Assembly (NCBI GenBank): GCA_039621445.1
Contig: CP154956.1
Span: 13,474,292 to 13,538,291, forward strand
DNA: 64,000 nucleotides
Direction: 5' to 3'
Source: Euglena gracilis
Taxonomy: Eukaryota > Euglenida > Euglenophyceae > Euglenales
Under the pieces are notes generated by a model. The model saw only the letters and a list, made by a program, of their open reading frames with translations, did not search any database and had not been told where the DNA came from. Position numbers and translations under genes: made by a program. Positions 10,871 to 31,876 of this stretch are shown in pieces (the first letter of the stretch is position 1; each line of letters starts with the position of its first letter).

Positions 10871-12317
10871 AGTTATTGTCAACAGGCAAGCAAATGTCCT
10901 GAATAGGGTCAGAAATTTGAAGTAATTGCAATTGAAGAAAAATGGATGGTTTCGAGTTCTGGGTCGGCAATGTTACGTGGTTGCCAGAAATTGGATTTCT
11001 GGCGTTCTCAGGCATTTGCAATTCCCCCATTTCACCTGTGCACATGGTGGGATGTGCTGGGGTGGAAGGTTTTTGGTGTTTTTAATAAAAGGATCCCCTC
11101 AACAGTGTAACAGTTCATAAGCTGTTCTCCGTTAACTGCGAATCCGGCCGCCTAAGTAAAATTAAGTGCCAATCCTCCCCGAATCCGGCGGCGGTTGCCT
11201 GGAAAACCCTCGTGTTTCCCCGGCGTGGCGGGACCGAAAACTCTAAAAGTGGGACCTGGGTCACTCCATACGACCCCCCCCCCCCCGGGCACTCTTGATG
11301 ACCCGCTGCTGCAGCCCCATCAGCTGTTGATGCTTCAGCACCAACCAGGCTGGCATCCATGGTATTCCCCGCATTTGGGGCGTGAGACTGGGGGGGGGGG
11401 CGACCTGGTGCCAGTTCATGGCAACCAACAGCCGGAGAGAGATAGCCCTCAAACACCCGTTACTTTGGGTGCAAGGAAGTGGTGAACCATGGTAATGGGT
11501 GGTGATAATTGAGTGGTAATGGTGAACCATTACCACTCGATTGGTTGCATCAAAGCTGTGGGACTCACTCCCCTCAAATTATGCACAAAAACTGGTGTGT
11601 TTTACGTTTTTCAAGGGGAAAATGATGGATAAAACCAGAAAAGGGACTCCGGCCGACACATCCCGGGTATTTCAGGTGCCAAATTTTGTCTTCTTGTAAC
11701 GCAGTGCTGTTGCAGAAAAGTAGAAAAGTGTCCAACAGTCACAGGTCCTTGCACATCATCAATTCATTACGCTTATCTGCCAAACGGATGAGGCCAAAAC
11801 AACAGGCCGTGTGGGCTGGGGAACAGCAGTACAAATGTACACACGTAAGGCAGGCAAATTTTGGCCAGTCAGATACCGCGTTCCAGTGAACATTACACAC
11901 TACCTCTCTAATGCCAGAAACTGGCAACCAATCCGGTGTTCACAACCGCTTCTGCATTGACTGGCTTTATGCGGGGTTTCAGACATGCCATTATTTGTTT
12001 GGTGCAAGAAAATTTTTTCTCAGGGAGAATTTTTTAAGGTTTTTTAAGGTCATCACAGGGAAGAAAAACTTCCCCGGGGTGATTTTTTAAGGTTTTTTAA
12101 GCTTTTTTACGGTTTTAAGGCGCCTTTTTTTTTTAAGGCGCCTTAAAAAATAATGCCTGCCCCCGGTCTGGGCTTGCTGGGCAGGGGATGTGTACGACCC
12201 CCCCCCCCCCGGTCAGCGTTGCAGGAACCTGGTTGGTGGGCAAGTGGGGGGGGGGGGGAGGTACCTTTGACCCAAGGGCCGCCGGGCTGCCTGTCCCCCT
12301 CTTCCGTCCCTCGCCAG
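10871..12317. other. No confident gene
   Basis: Unique sequence with C tracts at 11274-11286 and 12199-12210. 11490-11540 contains an inverted GGTAATGG/CCATTACC motif. 12005-12150 is rich in AAGGTTTTTTAAGG words, also seen near 10195-10250. No open frame combines good splice sites with a protein-like composition. Confidence 0.4.
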
Positions 12318-12402
12318 GGCAGACCTCGCCTCCGTCCCCCTCGTGCTGCTCCCCAACGTCCGGGACCCGCAGTATGACATCAGCCACGCGCAGGGCGGCT
12401 GA
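12318..12402 (+). CDS. Probable terminal exon, unknown protein
   Basis: CTCGCCAG acceptor, one leftover base, then 27 codons and TGA (12400-12402). The peptide begins ADLASVPLVLLPNVRD and ends PQYDISHAQGG. The frame is the only one open across the exon and is rich in GC-ending codons like other exons here. It would be the C-terminus of a gene whose upstream exons are not identified. Confidence 0.45.
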
Positions 12403-12602
12403 TGTGGCCCTGCAACCCAAATGGGTCGAGCCCGACGTTCATGACTCAATCCAGCCTGGAAACTCCGTGGGAGGTAATAATAATAATGTGTGAATTATGA
12501 GCAATGCTCGGATGCCTTTAGTCAAGCGGCTAGTTCAAGTTGCTTTTGGCTGTGGCTACGGTGTCAGCAGATCACTTTGTTTTTGCATGTGCTGCACTTC
12601 AC

Positions 12603-13079
<477 letters not shown>

Positions 13080-13080
13080 T

Positions 13081-13203
13081 GTTCCCAATGCGCCCGACAA
13101 ATGCGTTCCCGATGCCGTTTATGACCACACTTCCCACCTGGCCCTAAATGACCACCCTGGCCCCATCATGCCCAGCACGGTGTCCGTCCCGGTGGTGGTC
13201 CAG
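13081..13203 (+). CDS. Possible exon, unknown protein
   Basis: An open frame directly after the GT array, ending at CAG|GTCCGG in phase 0. The peptide includes NAPDKCVPDAVYDHTSH and NDHPGPIMPSTVSVPVVV. It is phase-compatible with the terminal exon at 14954-15070, which would place the U2 gene antisense in the intervening intron. The 5' boundary is not defined. Confidence 0.35.
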
Positions 13204-14047
13204 GTCCGGTCCGCCCGGCCGACAGTGCGTGCCATTGCCCCGGGATCAGATTGAAAACTGTTTCAAAGCTGGAAGTCAAAACAAATGTTGGGAATACATG
13301 CATCCCCCTGCTCACCCTGGCGGGGCCCTTAACCCTGGCTGTGCCTGGCAGGGGGGGGGGGGGTAAGACAAAAAGATGGTTCCAGCATCCTGCCCCCCCG
13401 CCTGTTGGGCGCACCTTGCCACTGGCACCGGAAAAATGGTGTCCCAGTAGCCTGGAAGGAAGGAAAGGAGCAAAGGTGGTTCCAATTCACCTGCACCCTG
13501 CCAAACTTATTTTGGGGGGGCTAACCTGGGTGGGGTGGAAGTCGTCTTTTTGATCCCATATGTTTGTGTCTGCAAATCCAGGTGGTTTCTGAGCTCCAAA
13601 AAATGGGTGATTGTGGTCCATTTTTGGCTGGCTGCATTTGTAAATTGTTTGGCGCCCCCCCCCCCCCCCGCCCCCAATCACACGAGGTCCCCACTTGCCA
13701 AAGGCCGCTATTGGAGTCCGGAACAAGGGCTGCATGGGAATCCCAGAGTCCCTATGGGTGGTGGGGGGAATGGGGGCTTCCCCCCTTTTCCTTTCCCCCA
13801 GGAGTTTCAGGTGGCTTCGCTTGGTGGCTTCGGCGCTGGAGGGATTCCCCCCCTCCACTCCTGGGTGGGGGTCGACCCCGACCAAAATTCCCATGCATCC
13901 TGGTCAGGTCTCAGGTTTGTGCTCATGGATGTTAGCCCCACCGAAGGGCGAATCAGCAGAGCTGGTTGAAGGGAGTTGTGGTTTTTTTTTGTTTTGAGCG
14001 TGGCGTCCGGGCCGCATCTCTTCAGCAAAACAACCCGAAAACGGTGG

Positions 14048-14238
14048 TGAGCCACGCCTGCCAGTAGTGCAATAGCAGGGCGACTCGCGGCGCAGGACTC
14101 GTGCAAGCACGAGGGGAACCCTGGCCCCCGACAAGAAATTAGTTTAATTTCTTATCCAGCAGTGCTGGACATATCAGAAATTAAGCTGATAAGAACAGAT
14201 ACTACACTTGATCTTAGCCAAAAGGCCGAGAAGGGTTG
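14048..14238 (-). ncRNA. U2 spliceosomal snRNA
   Basis: On the minus strand the 5' part reads CTTCTCGGCCTTTTGGC, then TAAGATCAAGTGTAGTATC, then TGTTCTTATCAGCTTAATTT. This is the near-universal U2 5' domain, including the branch-point-pairing GUAGUA. It is followed by stem-loop II (UGUCCAGCA/UGCUGGAUA), a uridine-rich Sm-like site (AACUAAUUUCUUG) and two 3' hairpins, the last with loop sequence UUGCACUACUGG. Length is about 190 nt, as expected. U2 pairs with the intron branch site, so conventional spliceosomal splicing operates in this organism. The exact 3' end is approximate. Confidence 0.93.
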
Positions 14239-14510
14239 AAATCTGGCCATCCAGACTGCACTGGTGGTAACGACCAACCCCCCGCTGCCACCTCGTTAAC
14301 TTTAATACTGATCAAGTGAAATCAATGCTTGATACTTACCCCCCCCCCCCAAATTCAAGCACCGGTGGATGTACAGCGGACCGCCACCTTTGGCGGCAAA
14401 TATTGTGTGTGTATTTGGATCCTACCTCACTGATTTTGTGCTGATTTCTTTTAGAATGACCATCAAAATGGGAGGTGAGCTTGTAGTGGATAGCCACCTT
14501 GGGCGTTTGT

Positions 14511-14890
14511 AACCCCCCCAATGATACCCCCCCCCCCCCCGAAGTCCCGGCCCGACGGGGGTATTATTTGGGGGGGTATTAGCACCCAAAAATTCTCGAA
14601 ATTTTTCGAAGTCCCGTAGGACCCAAAATAGCACCCAAAACCCCCCTTTGGCGTCATTTTTTGTCTTTTCTCATGAAATTTACCATTTTTGGAGGCCAGA
14701 TGATCCAGAAAAATCAATTTTTTTTTGAAATTTGTTGTCAGAGATTGTGATCTTTACCCACATTTTCAGGTCAAAATCCGGGTCGTTGGCGAGATTTTTT
14801 GGGGGGGGGTATAAACTCGGTGGCCGACGTTGGACCCCGAGGGGGGGGGTATTATTTGGGGAGGGTGGGTATTATTTGGGGGGAGGGTTT
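14511..14890 (+). repeat. Foldback element, word TATTATTTGGGG (copy 1)
   Basis: Begins GTAACCCCCCCAATGATACCC and ends GTATTATTTGGGGGGAGGGTTTAC. About 250 bp of filler (14580-14800) is closely matched by 46426-46640, for example GTCCCGTAGGACCCAAAATA and TTTGTTGTCAGAGATTGTGA, so the two are copies of one family. Flanks GCGTTTGTA and GCGCTTGTA could be a decayed target duplication. Confidence 0.85.
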
Positions 14891-14953
14891 ACCCTGCGCT
14901 TGTAGCAGCCCCACCATTATAATCACCGGACATCCTCCCCCACTACAATGCAG

Positions 14954-15070
14954 ATGATACAGTTCCTGGGGGCCCAAACCCCTGGGCTGGTGCAACGGTT
15001 GGCCGCCGCCGTCCCGGGGGTCTCCGTCAAAGTGGACGTCTCCAAGATGTTCCCCGACCCCCGCCTGTAG
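14954..15070 (+). CDS. Probable terminal exon, unknown protein
   Basis: After an AATGCAG acceptor, 38 codons end in TAG at 15068. The peptide starts MIQFLGAQTPGLVQRLAAAV and ends VDVSKMFPDPRL; it looks amphipathic and globular. Phase 0 at the 5' side matches the candidate exon ending at 13203. The opposite strand is also open but rich in Gly/His. No family recognised. Confidence 0.45.
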   Translation: MIQFLGAQTPGLVQRLAAAVPGVSVKVDVSKMFPDPRL

Positions 15071-15299
15071 CCCCGTGGGGAGAGGGAAGGATGTGGCCGT
15101 CCATTGGCTGATAGTGGACGTGCTTGTCCAGTCGCCCCCCCCCCCCTGCGCCAAAACCCAAACATATAACACACACCTCTGAGGGTGGACGCCTTTCGTT
15201 TGGGCGGGCCCCCTTTTGGTTGGTCCTTCTCGCTCACAGGAGCCCGTCAATTACACATTTCCTTTTTGGTCCTCCCCTCCCCTGCCATTTACCAACCAC

Positions 15300-16090
15300 C
15301 CCCCAGACGGGCAGGGTTGTATGGGAAGCTCCGCAGACATGAGGAAGGTGGTACGGGGGGGTCACCCTCCCCCTAGGTAAGGTGGTAGGGGGGGTCCCCC
15401 CCCCTAGTTTCGGAAGGGGGTCCCCCCCCCTCGTCCTCTGCGGAGGCAAAAAAATTTTCCCGCACTTCGCGCTGGGTATATATTTTAGGACCTCTTGAGG
15501 CTCAACATGAAATTTTGGCAAAATGGCCAAAATTGGCCGAAAAATGGCCGTAACTCGGGCTAGGTGGGGAGTTGCTGGGAAATCAAAATATTGTTAGATA
15601 GGGCACTTCAAGGGCTTCAATTAGGTATTGGACATTTCTTTGATTCCCACCATTTTTGAGAAATTTCAGAAAAATTGACCTTTTGACCCCCCCCCCCAAA
15701 GCGGCCAAATTTCCCGCGACCGAAAACTGGAGGTGGGGGATCCCCCCCCCCCCCCCGAGGCTTCGAAGGGGGGGTCCCCCCCACCCCCCCCCCTCGGAGA
15801 TTCCCATACAACCCTGCTGACGGGGGTTGCACCCCTGACCCCAGGGCACAAGGAATCGGCCAAACAGCCAGGGTGGTGGGGTCCACCCCCCCCCCCCCAC
15901 CACGTCCTCCCATATTTCCGGGAGCACCAATTTTTCACCCCAAAATTTTTTTCCCGGCGCCTTCGGCGCTGGGTGGAAATCTGTGAAAAATGCTGTGGTG
16001 GGTGGGGGTCGACCCCCCCCTCCTGCCAGGCCTTCCCGTACAGCCCTGCCTGACTCCCCCCCGCTGGTCGGGGGCTGCAGGATCCCAGTG
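15300..16090. repeat. C-tract and GTCGAC-family repeats
   Basis: 15300-15470 and 15660-15820 are blocks of GGGGGTCCCCCCCC words with TTGTATGGGAAG and TTCCCATACAACCCTGC in opposite orientations, forming a foldback. 15840-16060 is a full copy of the dispersed GTCGAC C-tract family with the GGCGCCTTCGGCGC palindrome at 15957, ending GTACAGCCCTG, the inverse of the CAGGGCTGTAC left end seen at 19636. No gene is supported. Confidence 0.75.
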
Positions 16091-16099
16091 GGCCAGGGG

Positions 16100-16330
16100 G
16101 TAATTAAACCCCCCTGAATAGAAGCCCCTGGGGGCTAACCCCCCCCCCCCAAATAGCCTGGCGGGGTGCCAGGTTATTTGGGCCCTTTTTTTTCAGCGCT
16201 GTAAAAGGAATTTTGCCTAAAAAGGACCCCGCCAAGATACTGGAACCATCTTTTTTGCCCCTCCCCCGCCAAGTTATTCGGCCCCCGCCAGGGGCAAGGA
16301 CCCCGCCAGGTTATTTGGGGGGGGGGTTAC
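16100..16330 (+). repeat. Foldback element, words AATAGAAGCCCC / GCCAGGTTATTTGG
   Basis: Starts ATTAAACCCCCCTGAATAGAAGCCCC, contains repeated CCCCGCCAGGTTATT and CCCCGCCAAG units, and ends GGTTATTTGGGGGGGGGGTTAC. The outer ends are inverse complements. Confidence 0.7.
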
Positions 16331-17865
16331 TCTTCGGAACGTTGGTCGAAAACCGGGGTAATTGGGCAATGAGGCCACCATGTGCCACCCGGGGGGCATG
16401 GGCTACACTCCAGTGCCATTGGGCGGGGCCACCGTGCCTGACCCCCAACCGCAGACCCCGCAGGCACGCCTGCACCCCCGCCCCCCCACCGCCACACAGG
16501 GGGAGTGGCCGTGGCCGGGACAACACTTCCCACCCCCGTCGCAACTGTCTCTCCCCCACCCCCTCCCACCCAGCAGTGGTGGCGCCGTGAGCCTCTCCTC
16601 CCCGGATGGATGACACCACCGCGTCAACCCTCCGTGCCCCCTTCCGCACATGGCTGCTTCCTGCGCTCTGCACGAAAGGACTGAACTTCTTTTTTTCAAC
16701 GAAGTTGCAACCTTGGGGGGAATCAACAGGCAAGCAGGGGTGAGGCATTTTCAACCCCCGGACGGTCAGGTTTTGAGGTGTGCGCAGCTTTCGCAGCCCC
16801 CCCCCCCCCCCCCCCCAGCGCTTTGGGTGCTGCATTCCCCAAAATGGGCATTTTCAACGTATTTTGCCTGGGTCGGGGCCAGGGTCGAGCCAGGACCCAA
16901 AACTGACCCCTCCCCCCAGAGGCATGCACATGCGGCATGCATCTCGTAGCATTTGAACGCTTTTTCGAAAAGCACCCGGGAAAGGACCAGGGAAGGACAA
17001 GACTTTACATTGCTTGATTCTCTGTGTTTGCTGATATTTTGTTTTGGACACATGCTACTTTTGAATTTTTTTAAACATAAACACAAGTTCCCCACCATGC
17101 ATGAGTTGCTTTCTTCTGATTTTTGTCTATGCCAAACCCCTCGCCCAACTCGTGGTGTGACTCTCTCTTCTGAATCCGTGTTGCTGGATCCTTTGACTCC
17201 TTGGGGGGAACTCCTCACCAACCCGAGAGTGTGTCTTGTAGGGGAAGTGCATTGCCAGTCGGTGTGGTGTGTGTTGCCAGATAGTGTTGTGGTTTCGCCC
17301 CAGGATGGCAGGTGGGGCATCGTCAGGGGGTGACGACCCTGCCAGCCCTCGTCCCCAACCGCTCTTGTCTCTGTGGTGCGGACCATTAAAAACTGAGCTC
17401 TGCGTCATCCTCCCGAGTCATGCCGCCCCCTCCTTCTCAGCGTGTTGTGTTTGTGTTTGTGTTTGTGCGCGTGCACGAGGTTCCACACTCTTTTATGTCC
17501 TTTTTTTGGCACGCACGCTTCAGTTTTGTGAACAGTTGGGAAAGGGTTGGAGTTGGGAATGGGAGGCGTGGGGACCGGCACACAGATTCACTGCCTCAGG
17601 CCCCACGTTGGCCGCCTGCAATTTCCCTGGAAAAAAAAAACGGTAGACAACTTTTTTGCTCGGGCCATATCTCCGGACTGGCGGGGAGTTGCGGGTAACC
17701 CGACGGCTCTGGAGAAACTAGGGATCGTCCCCTAACCTATAGGCCATTTACTTTGGGGGCCCGGAAATCCAATCACATCGATAATCCTCGGGTGCCCGGA
17801 CCTACCCAGGGGGGGGGGGGGCAGGGGGTCCAACCCCCCCGTCGCCGCCCCGTCTCACCCCACAG
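16331..17865. other. Weak open frames only
   Basis: A Pro-rich frame at 16362-16613 and a 126-codon frame at 16953-17333 (it includes VTLSSESVLLDPLTPWGELL) are open, but they lack paired splice sites I trust and read unevenly. A C tract lies at 16797-16816. Nothing here is called a gene. Confidence 0.35.
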
Positions 17866-18066
17866 GTCGGTCGCTCTCTTTGCATCGGGCCCAGCACCTG
17901 CCCTGCCCAAGAGCCTATGGACAGGGCCGAGCGACGGCGTTCATCAGTTTGGAACCTGTTTGAAATCAATCGGGGAATGGGCCTCCCTGCCCAACAGAAG
18001 TTTTGGGCTGGAATTCCTAACGCCAGAAAATCCAACAGCCTTCCCGCGATAAAAATATATTTTTGA
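17866..18066 (+). CDS. Probable terminal exon, unknown basic protein
   Basis: CACCCCACAG acceptor, phase 0, then 66 codons to TGA at 18064. An internal ATG lies at 17917. The peptide (MDRAERRRSSVWNLFEINRG, then MGLPAQQKFWAGIPNARKSN) has normal composition and no repeat character, unlike the other frames. The start of the gene would lie upstream. Function unknown. Confidence 0.5.
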   Translation, partial: VGRSLCIGPSTCPAQEPMDRAERRRSSVWNLFEINRGMGLPAQQKFWAGIPNARKSNSLPAIKIYF

Positions 18067-18396
18067 AGAATATTCTGATATTCCTGAAACTCTGATTGGC
18101 CTATTTCGGTGCAAGCGCCGGAAAAAAAAACTTCACCCCAAATTGAACCCCCCAAAAGTGGGTCCCTGGGACCCCCTGGGTGGGTGGGGCCCCCCACGGT
18201 CTTGATGAAAATCGCTGATATGATTGAATGTAATAACATATGATAGATAATAAAACATGTATTTTTTTCTCCAAAATTAAAAGCAACGATGCAATGCAAA
18301 AAAAATTACCGCACAAAATTGAAAAAAGGAAAATCAGAAACCGACAAATCAGCCATTCATTCAAATTCGGAATTTTTCTTGGGGATGGCATTTTTC

Positions 18397-20767
18397 ATGA
18401 CCAGCTCTTTCGATGCGAGCAACAGCGACATCTCCGGTGCGGGGGCCCTTTCCCCGCCCACCCCCTCCACCCTGGCCCCGCGGTTCCCCAAGAAGGGCAG
18501 CGGCCGGGCGGCCGCCGGCCCCGGCGGCGCCGGCGGCGACCGCCCCGGCCGGGACCGTGGCGGGGGGAAGGGGAAGGGGAAGGGGAAGGGGTGGCGGGGC
18601 GGGGGCAAAGGGGCCAGGCTGCTGCCGGGGGTCGGAGCCCCCTGCCAAAACGAAGTCGTTCAGTTCCTTTGCAACAAGGGAAATCATACACGGTGGGACT
18701 GGAACCCACGACCTCACGCTTGCGAAGTGCGTGCTCTACCACTGTGCTACAGGTACGACTGACTGAAAAGAAGATCTTTGATGAAGAGCCTTTCAGCACA
18801 TTTGGTTTCCGAGACATTGGAATTTTTTTTACGGAGCCGCATGCGGGTTTATTGGATGCATATGGCGGGTGTTGCATGCGTGGATGCGTGGTGTATGGTG
18901 CATCCCCCTCTGCTGTCCTCTGACATGGCTGGTCCATGACACATCCCCTGTGTCAACCGCACTTTTCCCGCACCCAAAATGCCATTTTCTTTGTGGTACA
19001 GTACACATGACACGGCGTGTTCATGACCCCCCCCCCCCCATGGCAACTGCACTTTCCCCGTATTTTAGCGTGTCAAGGACAAGGGGGGGGGAATGTGTGT
19101 TCACGGTTTGGGTGTGTGTGGGTGGGTGGGTGGGTGGGTGCTGTTTGACAGCTTCAGAGGTTCAGGAGGCATGCACACTGCTCTTTTTTTTGGGGCAAGT
19201 GTTTTGGATCCCACAGTCTCCTTAAGTTCTTTCAGCGTTATCGACCGCCCCCCCCCCCCCCACCACCCCGTGTTGTCTCATATCTTGGCTGGAGCAAACT
19301 CGCCTGCCCACCCCATGTGTATGAGCAGGGAGAGGGTTCGAGAACTCCGGAAGGAGCCTGTGGAGGAAAGGGAAAGGGAAGGGGAAGGGCTTCGGCAAAG
19401 GAAAGGGCTTCGGCAAAGGCAAAGGCTTTGGGAAAGGCAAAGGCAGCCGAGGGATGGATGGCCGACAAGCCCTTGGTGACCGCGGCGTGCGCAGGGGGGG
19501 GGGGCTCCCTTTCTGGGGCTCACTGGTCCTCTTGTTCCGCCCTTGCCATCCTGCCTTCCACTCCACCAAACGTTTTTGTTTTGCATTTTCTCGGACCCAG
19601 ATTCATTCATGCCTGCCCCCCCCCCCCAGTCCCAGGGCTGTACGAGTCCCAGGACTGTACAGGAATCCCCACAACCCCATGGGTGGTGGGGGGTCGACCC
19701 CCCCCCCCCACCAGGCCTTCCTGTATTTCCGGGGGCGCCGATTTTTGGGTCAAAACTTTCCTTCGGCGCCTTCAGGCGCCCTGCCCAGACCACCCCGCTT
19801 GGCCGCCAAGCACCCCCATGCGCGTCTGTGAGGGCCCACCAAAGGTTTCCCCCGAGACCTCTGGGCGAAGACCTTTGGCGAGGACTCCGATGACGAGAAG
19901 CTCGACAACACTCTCTTCAACCCCGAGGACGACGAGTGGGATGTCGACATTGATCCCCTCAGCCCCCTGTTTTACCTCGAATGCTCTTTTGCCTCACATC
20001 TTATGGGAAGGACGGGTGTGTGTTTTCACTTTTGCTTTTTTCCTTGAAGTTTTTAAGACGTTGTTTTGTCTTCTTTTGGCAAATGAACGCTACCGTGGCA
20101 GAACATGCTCCACAATGCACACTGTTGCATATACCCCTGTAGCGTCGCAGATCTATCTCAGTCATTTTTGAATCCACAAAATATTGTAAACCCCCCAAAC
20201 CCAAATACAACCCCCCCCCCCGGCTTTATATTTGGACGGGATTTCAAGACCCTCAGAAAGATGCTTTATATTTGGGGGGGTGAATCGAACTTTTTTTTGG
20301 GTGGCCTCTGTGACCTTCGGCAGCCTTGTGGCCAATTGTGGCCAAATACCAATTATATGCCAAATTTTTGTTGTGAACCCCCCTATTTCCCCCAAAATTC
20401 GGCAATGATTCTCCAAAATGAAGCATTTTTAGTGAAAAATATTTGTATCCACCCAAAATTTTCAACTTTTTCCTGAATGACACCAGCATCTGGCTCCACG
20501 TCAGGGTGGGGGCTTTATATTTGGGCAGCAAAACCGAACCACTTTATATTTGGGGGGGGGCTTTATATTTGGGGGGTTACCAATTGGCACGCTGGCTCTC
20601 CGCTCCTCCGTCTTGGCAAGCACCGCCCCCCCCCCCCCCCGCCCCACAGGGGGCTGCCACCAGAAGAGGCAGCCAAGCGCTCACTGGGAGCAGACCTGGA
20701 GGGGGACCTCGCGGAGGAGCTGGCCAAGCTGGAGGAGGCCGGGACCCAGGGCCTCGGTTCCAAATAG
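18397..20767 (+). CDS. Gly-Lys-rich protein with acidic C-terminus, 4-exon model
   Basis: Exons proposed: 18397-18436 (ATG start, MTSSFDASNSDISG), 19329-19475, 19857-19968 and 20650-20767 (TAG stop). The phases are 1, 1 and 2, and each fits the next exon. Exon 2 encodes a (FGKGKG)n repeat; exon 3 is acidic (LWAKTFGEDSDDEKLDNTLF, then NPEDDEWDVDIDPL); exon 4 is a helical acidic tail (LPPEEAAKRSLGADLEGDLA to GTQGLGSK). The donors at 18437 and 19476 are GT; the third (GTTTTA) is weak. A GC-rich region at 18437-18640 has a GKGKGKG frame and may be an alternative exon. The composition suggests a nuclear or ribonucleoprotein factor; no named family is recognised. Confidence 0.55.
18685..18756 (-). 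tRNA. tRNA-Ala(CGC)-like gene or pseudogene
   Basis: On the minus strand there is an A box (TAGCACAGTGGTAGAGC), an anticodon loop TTCGCAA with anticodon CGC, and a T arm GTGGGTTCCAGTCCCAC. The fold fits the tRNA layout at 72 nt, but the acceptor stem has a mismatch and G-U pairs, the D stem has an A-A mismatch, the anticodon stem has a mismatch, and the B box has C where a purine is normal. A decayed tRNA or tRNA-derived retroposon is more likely than a working tRNA. It lies in an intron of the Gly-Lys-rich gene, antisense. Confidence 0.55.
19620..19790 (+). repeat. Dispersed GTCGAC C-tract family copy
   Basis: The left end CAGGGCTGTACGAG is followed by GAATCCCCACAACCCCATGG, GTGGTGGGGGGTCGACC, a C tract, CCAGGCCTTCCTGTATTTCC and CCTTCGGCGCCTTCAGGCGCC. 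It sits in an intron between two exons of the Gly-Lys-rich gene. Confidence 0.8.
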
Positions 20768-20893
20768 AACCCTAAATAAATGGTTATAAATTGTGTCAAA
20801 CATATGGAACCCTATTTTTATAAATAGAACCCTCTAAATAAATATATATGAAATGTGTCAAATATATGGAACCCTATTTATATAAATAGAACC
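20760..20893 (+). repeat. Tandem repeat of the gene's 3' end
   Basis: The word AAATAGAACCCT, whose first copy contains the TAG stop of the gene, recurs in a roughly 65-bp unit together with AAATAAAT...AAATTGTGTCAAA and ATATGGAACCCTATTTTTAT. Two units lie end to end, with a third partial one. Confidence 0.7.
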
Positions 20894-21189
20894 CTCGGGA
20901 GAACCTCCCTTCCCCCTCCCCTGGCCGCCGAAGGTGCCACCTCTGTGATTGTCACCCTGAAATATTATCCTCCCCTGCGGGGAAGAACAAGCAAGGAAGG
21001 CAGACACTCGGGAGTCTCCTTTTGAAAACTCATTCTTTGGAATGATATTGGCCTTTCTATCATCTTTGGGGCCAATGGAACTGAATCAACGCCGGACAGA
21101 GGGTGAATTATACAGTGGACGCAGTGCAGTCTGGTGCAAAGTCTTTGCCATACATTGGTGCAAGAAAGTCTTTTCGAGTGACCGTATAA

Positions 21190-21240
21190 TGTGTAATATA
21201 ATATAATATATAATATAATATATAATATAATATAATATAT

Positions 21241-21275
<35 letters not shown>

Positions 21276-21425
21276 GATATATAATATTATTATATTATAT
21301 CTAATATATATAATATATATTATATATATTATCTATATATATATATTATATATTATTATATATCTATATATCTATATATATATATATAATATATCTCTAT
21401 ATATATATATATATATATATTTTTC
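21190..21425. repeat. (TA)n-rich low-complexity tract
   Basis: ATAATATA and TATATATA arrays for more than 200 bp with short ATCTATATA interruptions. No other signal. Confidence 0.9.
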
Positions 21426-21551
21426 CCCTGTTTGAAGCCAATGTAACTTAGGTGATGTGCACCGTTGTGGTCCTGGGCATATGCCATGTTGTAGCCTGTG
21501 AAATACCACCCATCAAAAAGCCCCCCCCCCCCATTCATTTCCTTGATTGCC

Positions 21552-21868
21552 CCGCCATCCCGAGTTCTGGGCCCTTCAAAGGTGCTCTGCACACGGCAAA
21601 TTCAAATTTTGGAAAAAAAATGGATTTTGGACCAGGTGGTAAAAATAAATCGACCACGACTTCGGAATTGTGGGGAGTTGTGCTCTGGAACTTGGCGTGT
21701 TGGATTGCCCATGAAACAGGCTTCAAAATATTTTTTTCATCAAAATTAGCAATCTTGACACCATTTATTTTTACCACCCGGTTCAAAATCCACGTTTTCC
21801 AAAATTTCAAAGTTTCTGTAGCTTATCGTGTGCAGAGCACTTTTGATGGGCCCAGAACTTGGGATGGA
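21552..21868. repeat. Foldback element next to (AGCAT)n
   Basis: The left arm (from CCATCCCGAGTTCTGGGCCC, through GTGCTCTGCACACG, to ACCAGGTGGTAAAAATAAAT) is matched in reverse by the right arm (ATTTATTTTTACCACCCGGT, CGTGTGCAGAGCAC, GGGCCCAGAACTTGGGATGG). Arms are about 100 bp. The right arm abuts the pentanucleotide array. Confidence 0.85.
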
Positions 21869-22020
21869 ATAGCATAGCATAGCATAGCATACCATAGCAT
21901 AGCATAGCATAGCATAGCATAGCATAGCATAGCATAGCATAGCATAGCATAGCATAGCATAGCATAGCATAGCATAGCACAGCACAGCATAGCATAGCAT
22001 AGCATAGCATCGCATCACAT
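21868..22020. repeat. (AGCAT)n pentanucleotide array
   Basis: About 30 units of AGCAT with rare ACAGC variants. A second, longer array of the same unit lies at 28236-28645. Confidence 0.97.
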
Positions 22021-22329
22021 AGCATATAATATCATATCATTTCATATCACGCAAATGCAATGCAGTGCAACAAAATATAGTGTAATACAATATAATGTGA
22101 TGTAATGTGGTGTGGTGTAATGTAATATAATGTATCATGTATATAATACATAATCCATTATATATGTACATAATGTATTATGTACATTTGAATGCTGATT
22201 TAATGATGTTTATTATCTGTGCATAATGCATCACATGTGAACATAAAATTTATTGCGCATAAATTCATATGTTCTGTTTTGAAGGAATGCCGCGGGAACG
22301 CCCCTGCCCGGGAGGCGGGAGACCTACAG

Positions 22330-31724
<9,395 letters not shown>

Positions 31725-31728
<4 letters not shown>

Positions 31729-31876
31729 GCTGTCCCCGTCATATGCTTCGTTGTGGGTCAGAGACATCTGGAGGGGCCCCCACCACCCCGGGGGGTCCAG
31801 CCAGCACTTTCCCAGCCAGCACTTTCCCAGCTGGGCTGCAGACCCATCCCCCCGGGGGTCCTGAAGTAATTCCCTG
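31725..31876 (+). repeat. CAGGG...CCCTG element, candidate intron
   Basis: Begins CAGGGCTGTCCCC at an exon end and finishes CCTGAAGTAATTCCCTG. It shares the CCAGCCAGCACTTTCCCAG region and CCTGAAG...CCCTG terminus with the element inside SYS1 (42393-42857). No clean target duplication is seen. Confidence 0.55.
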
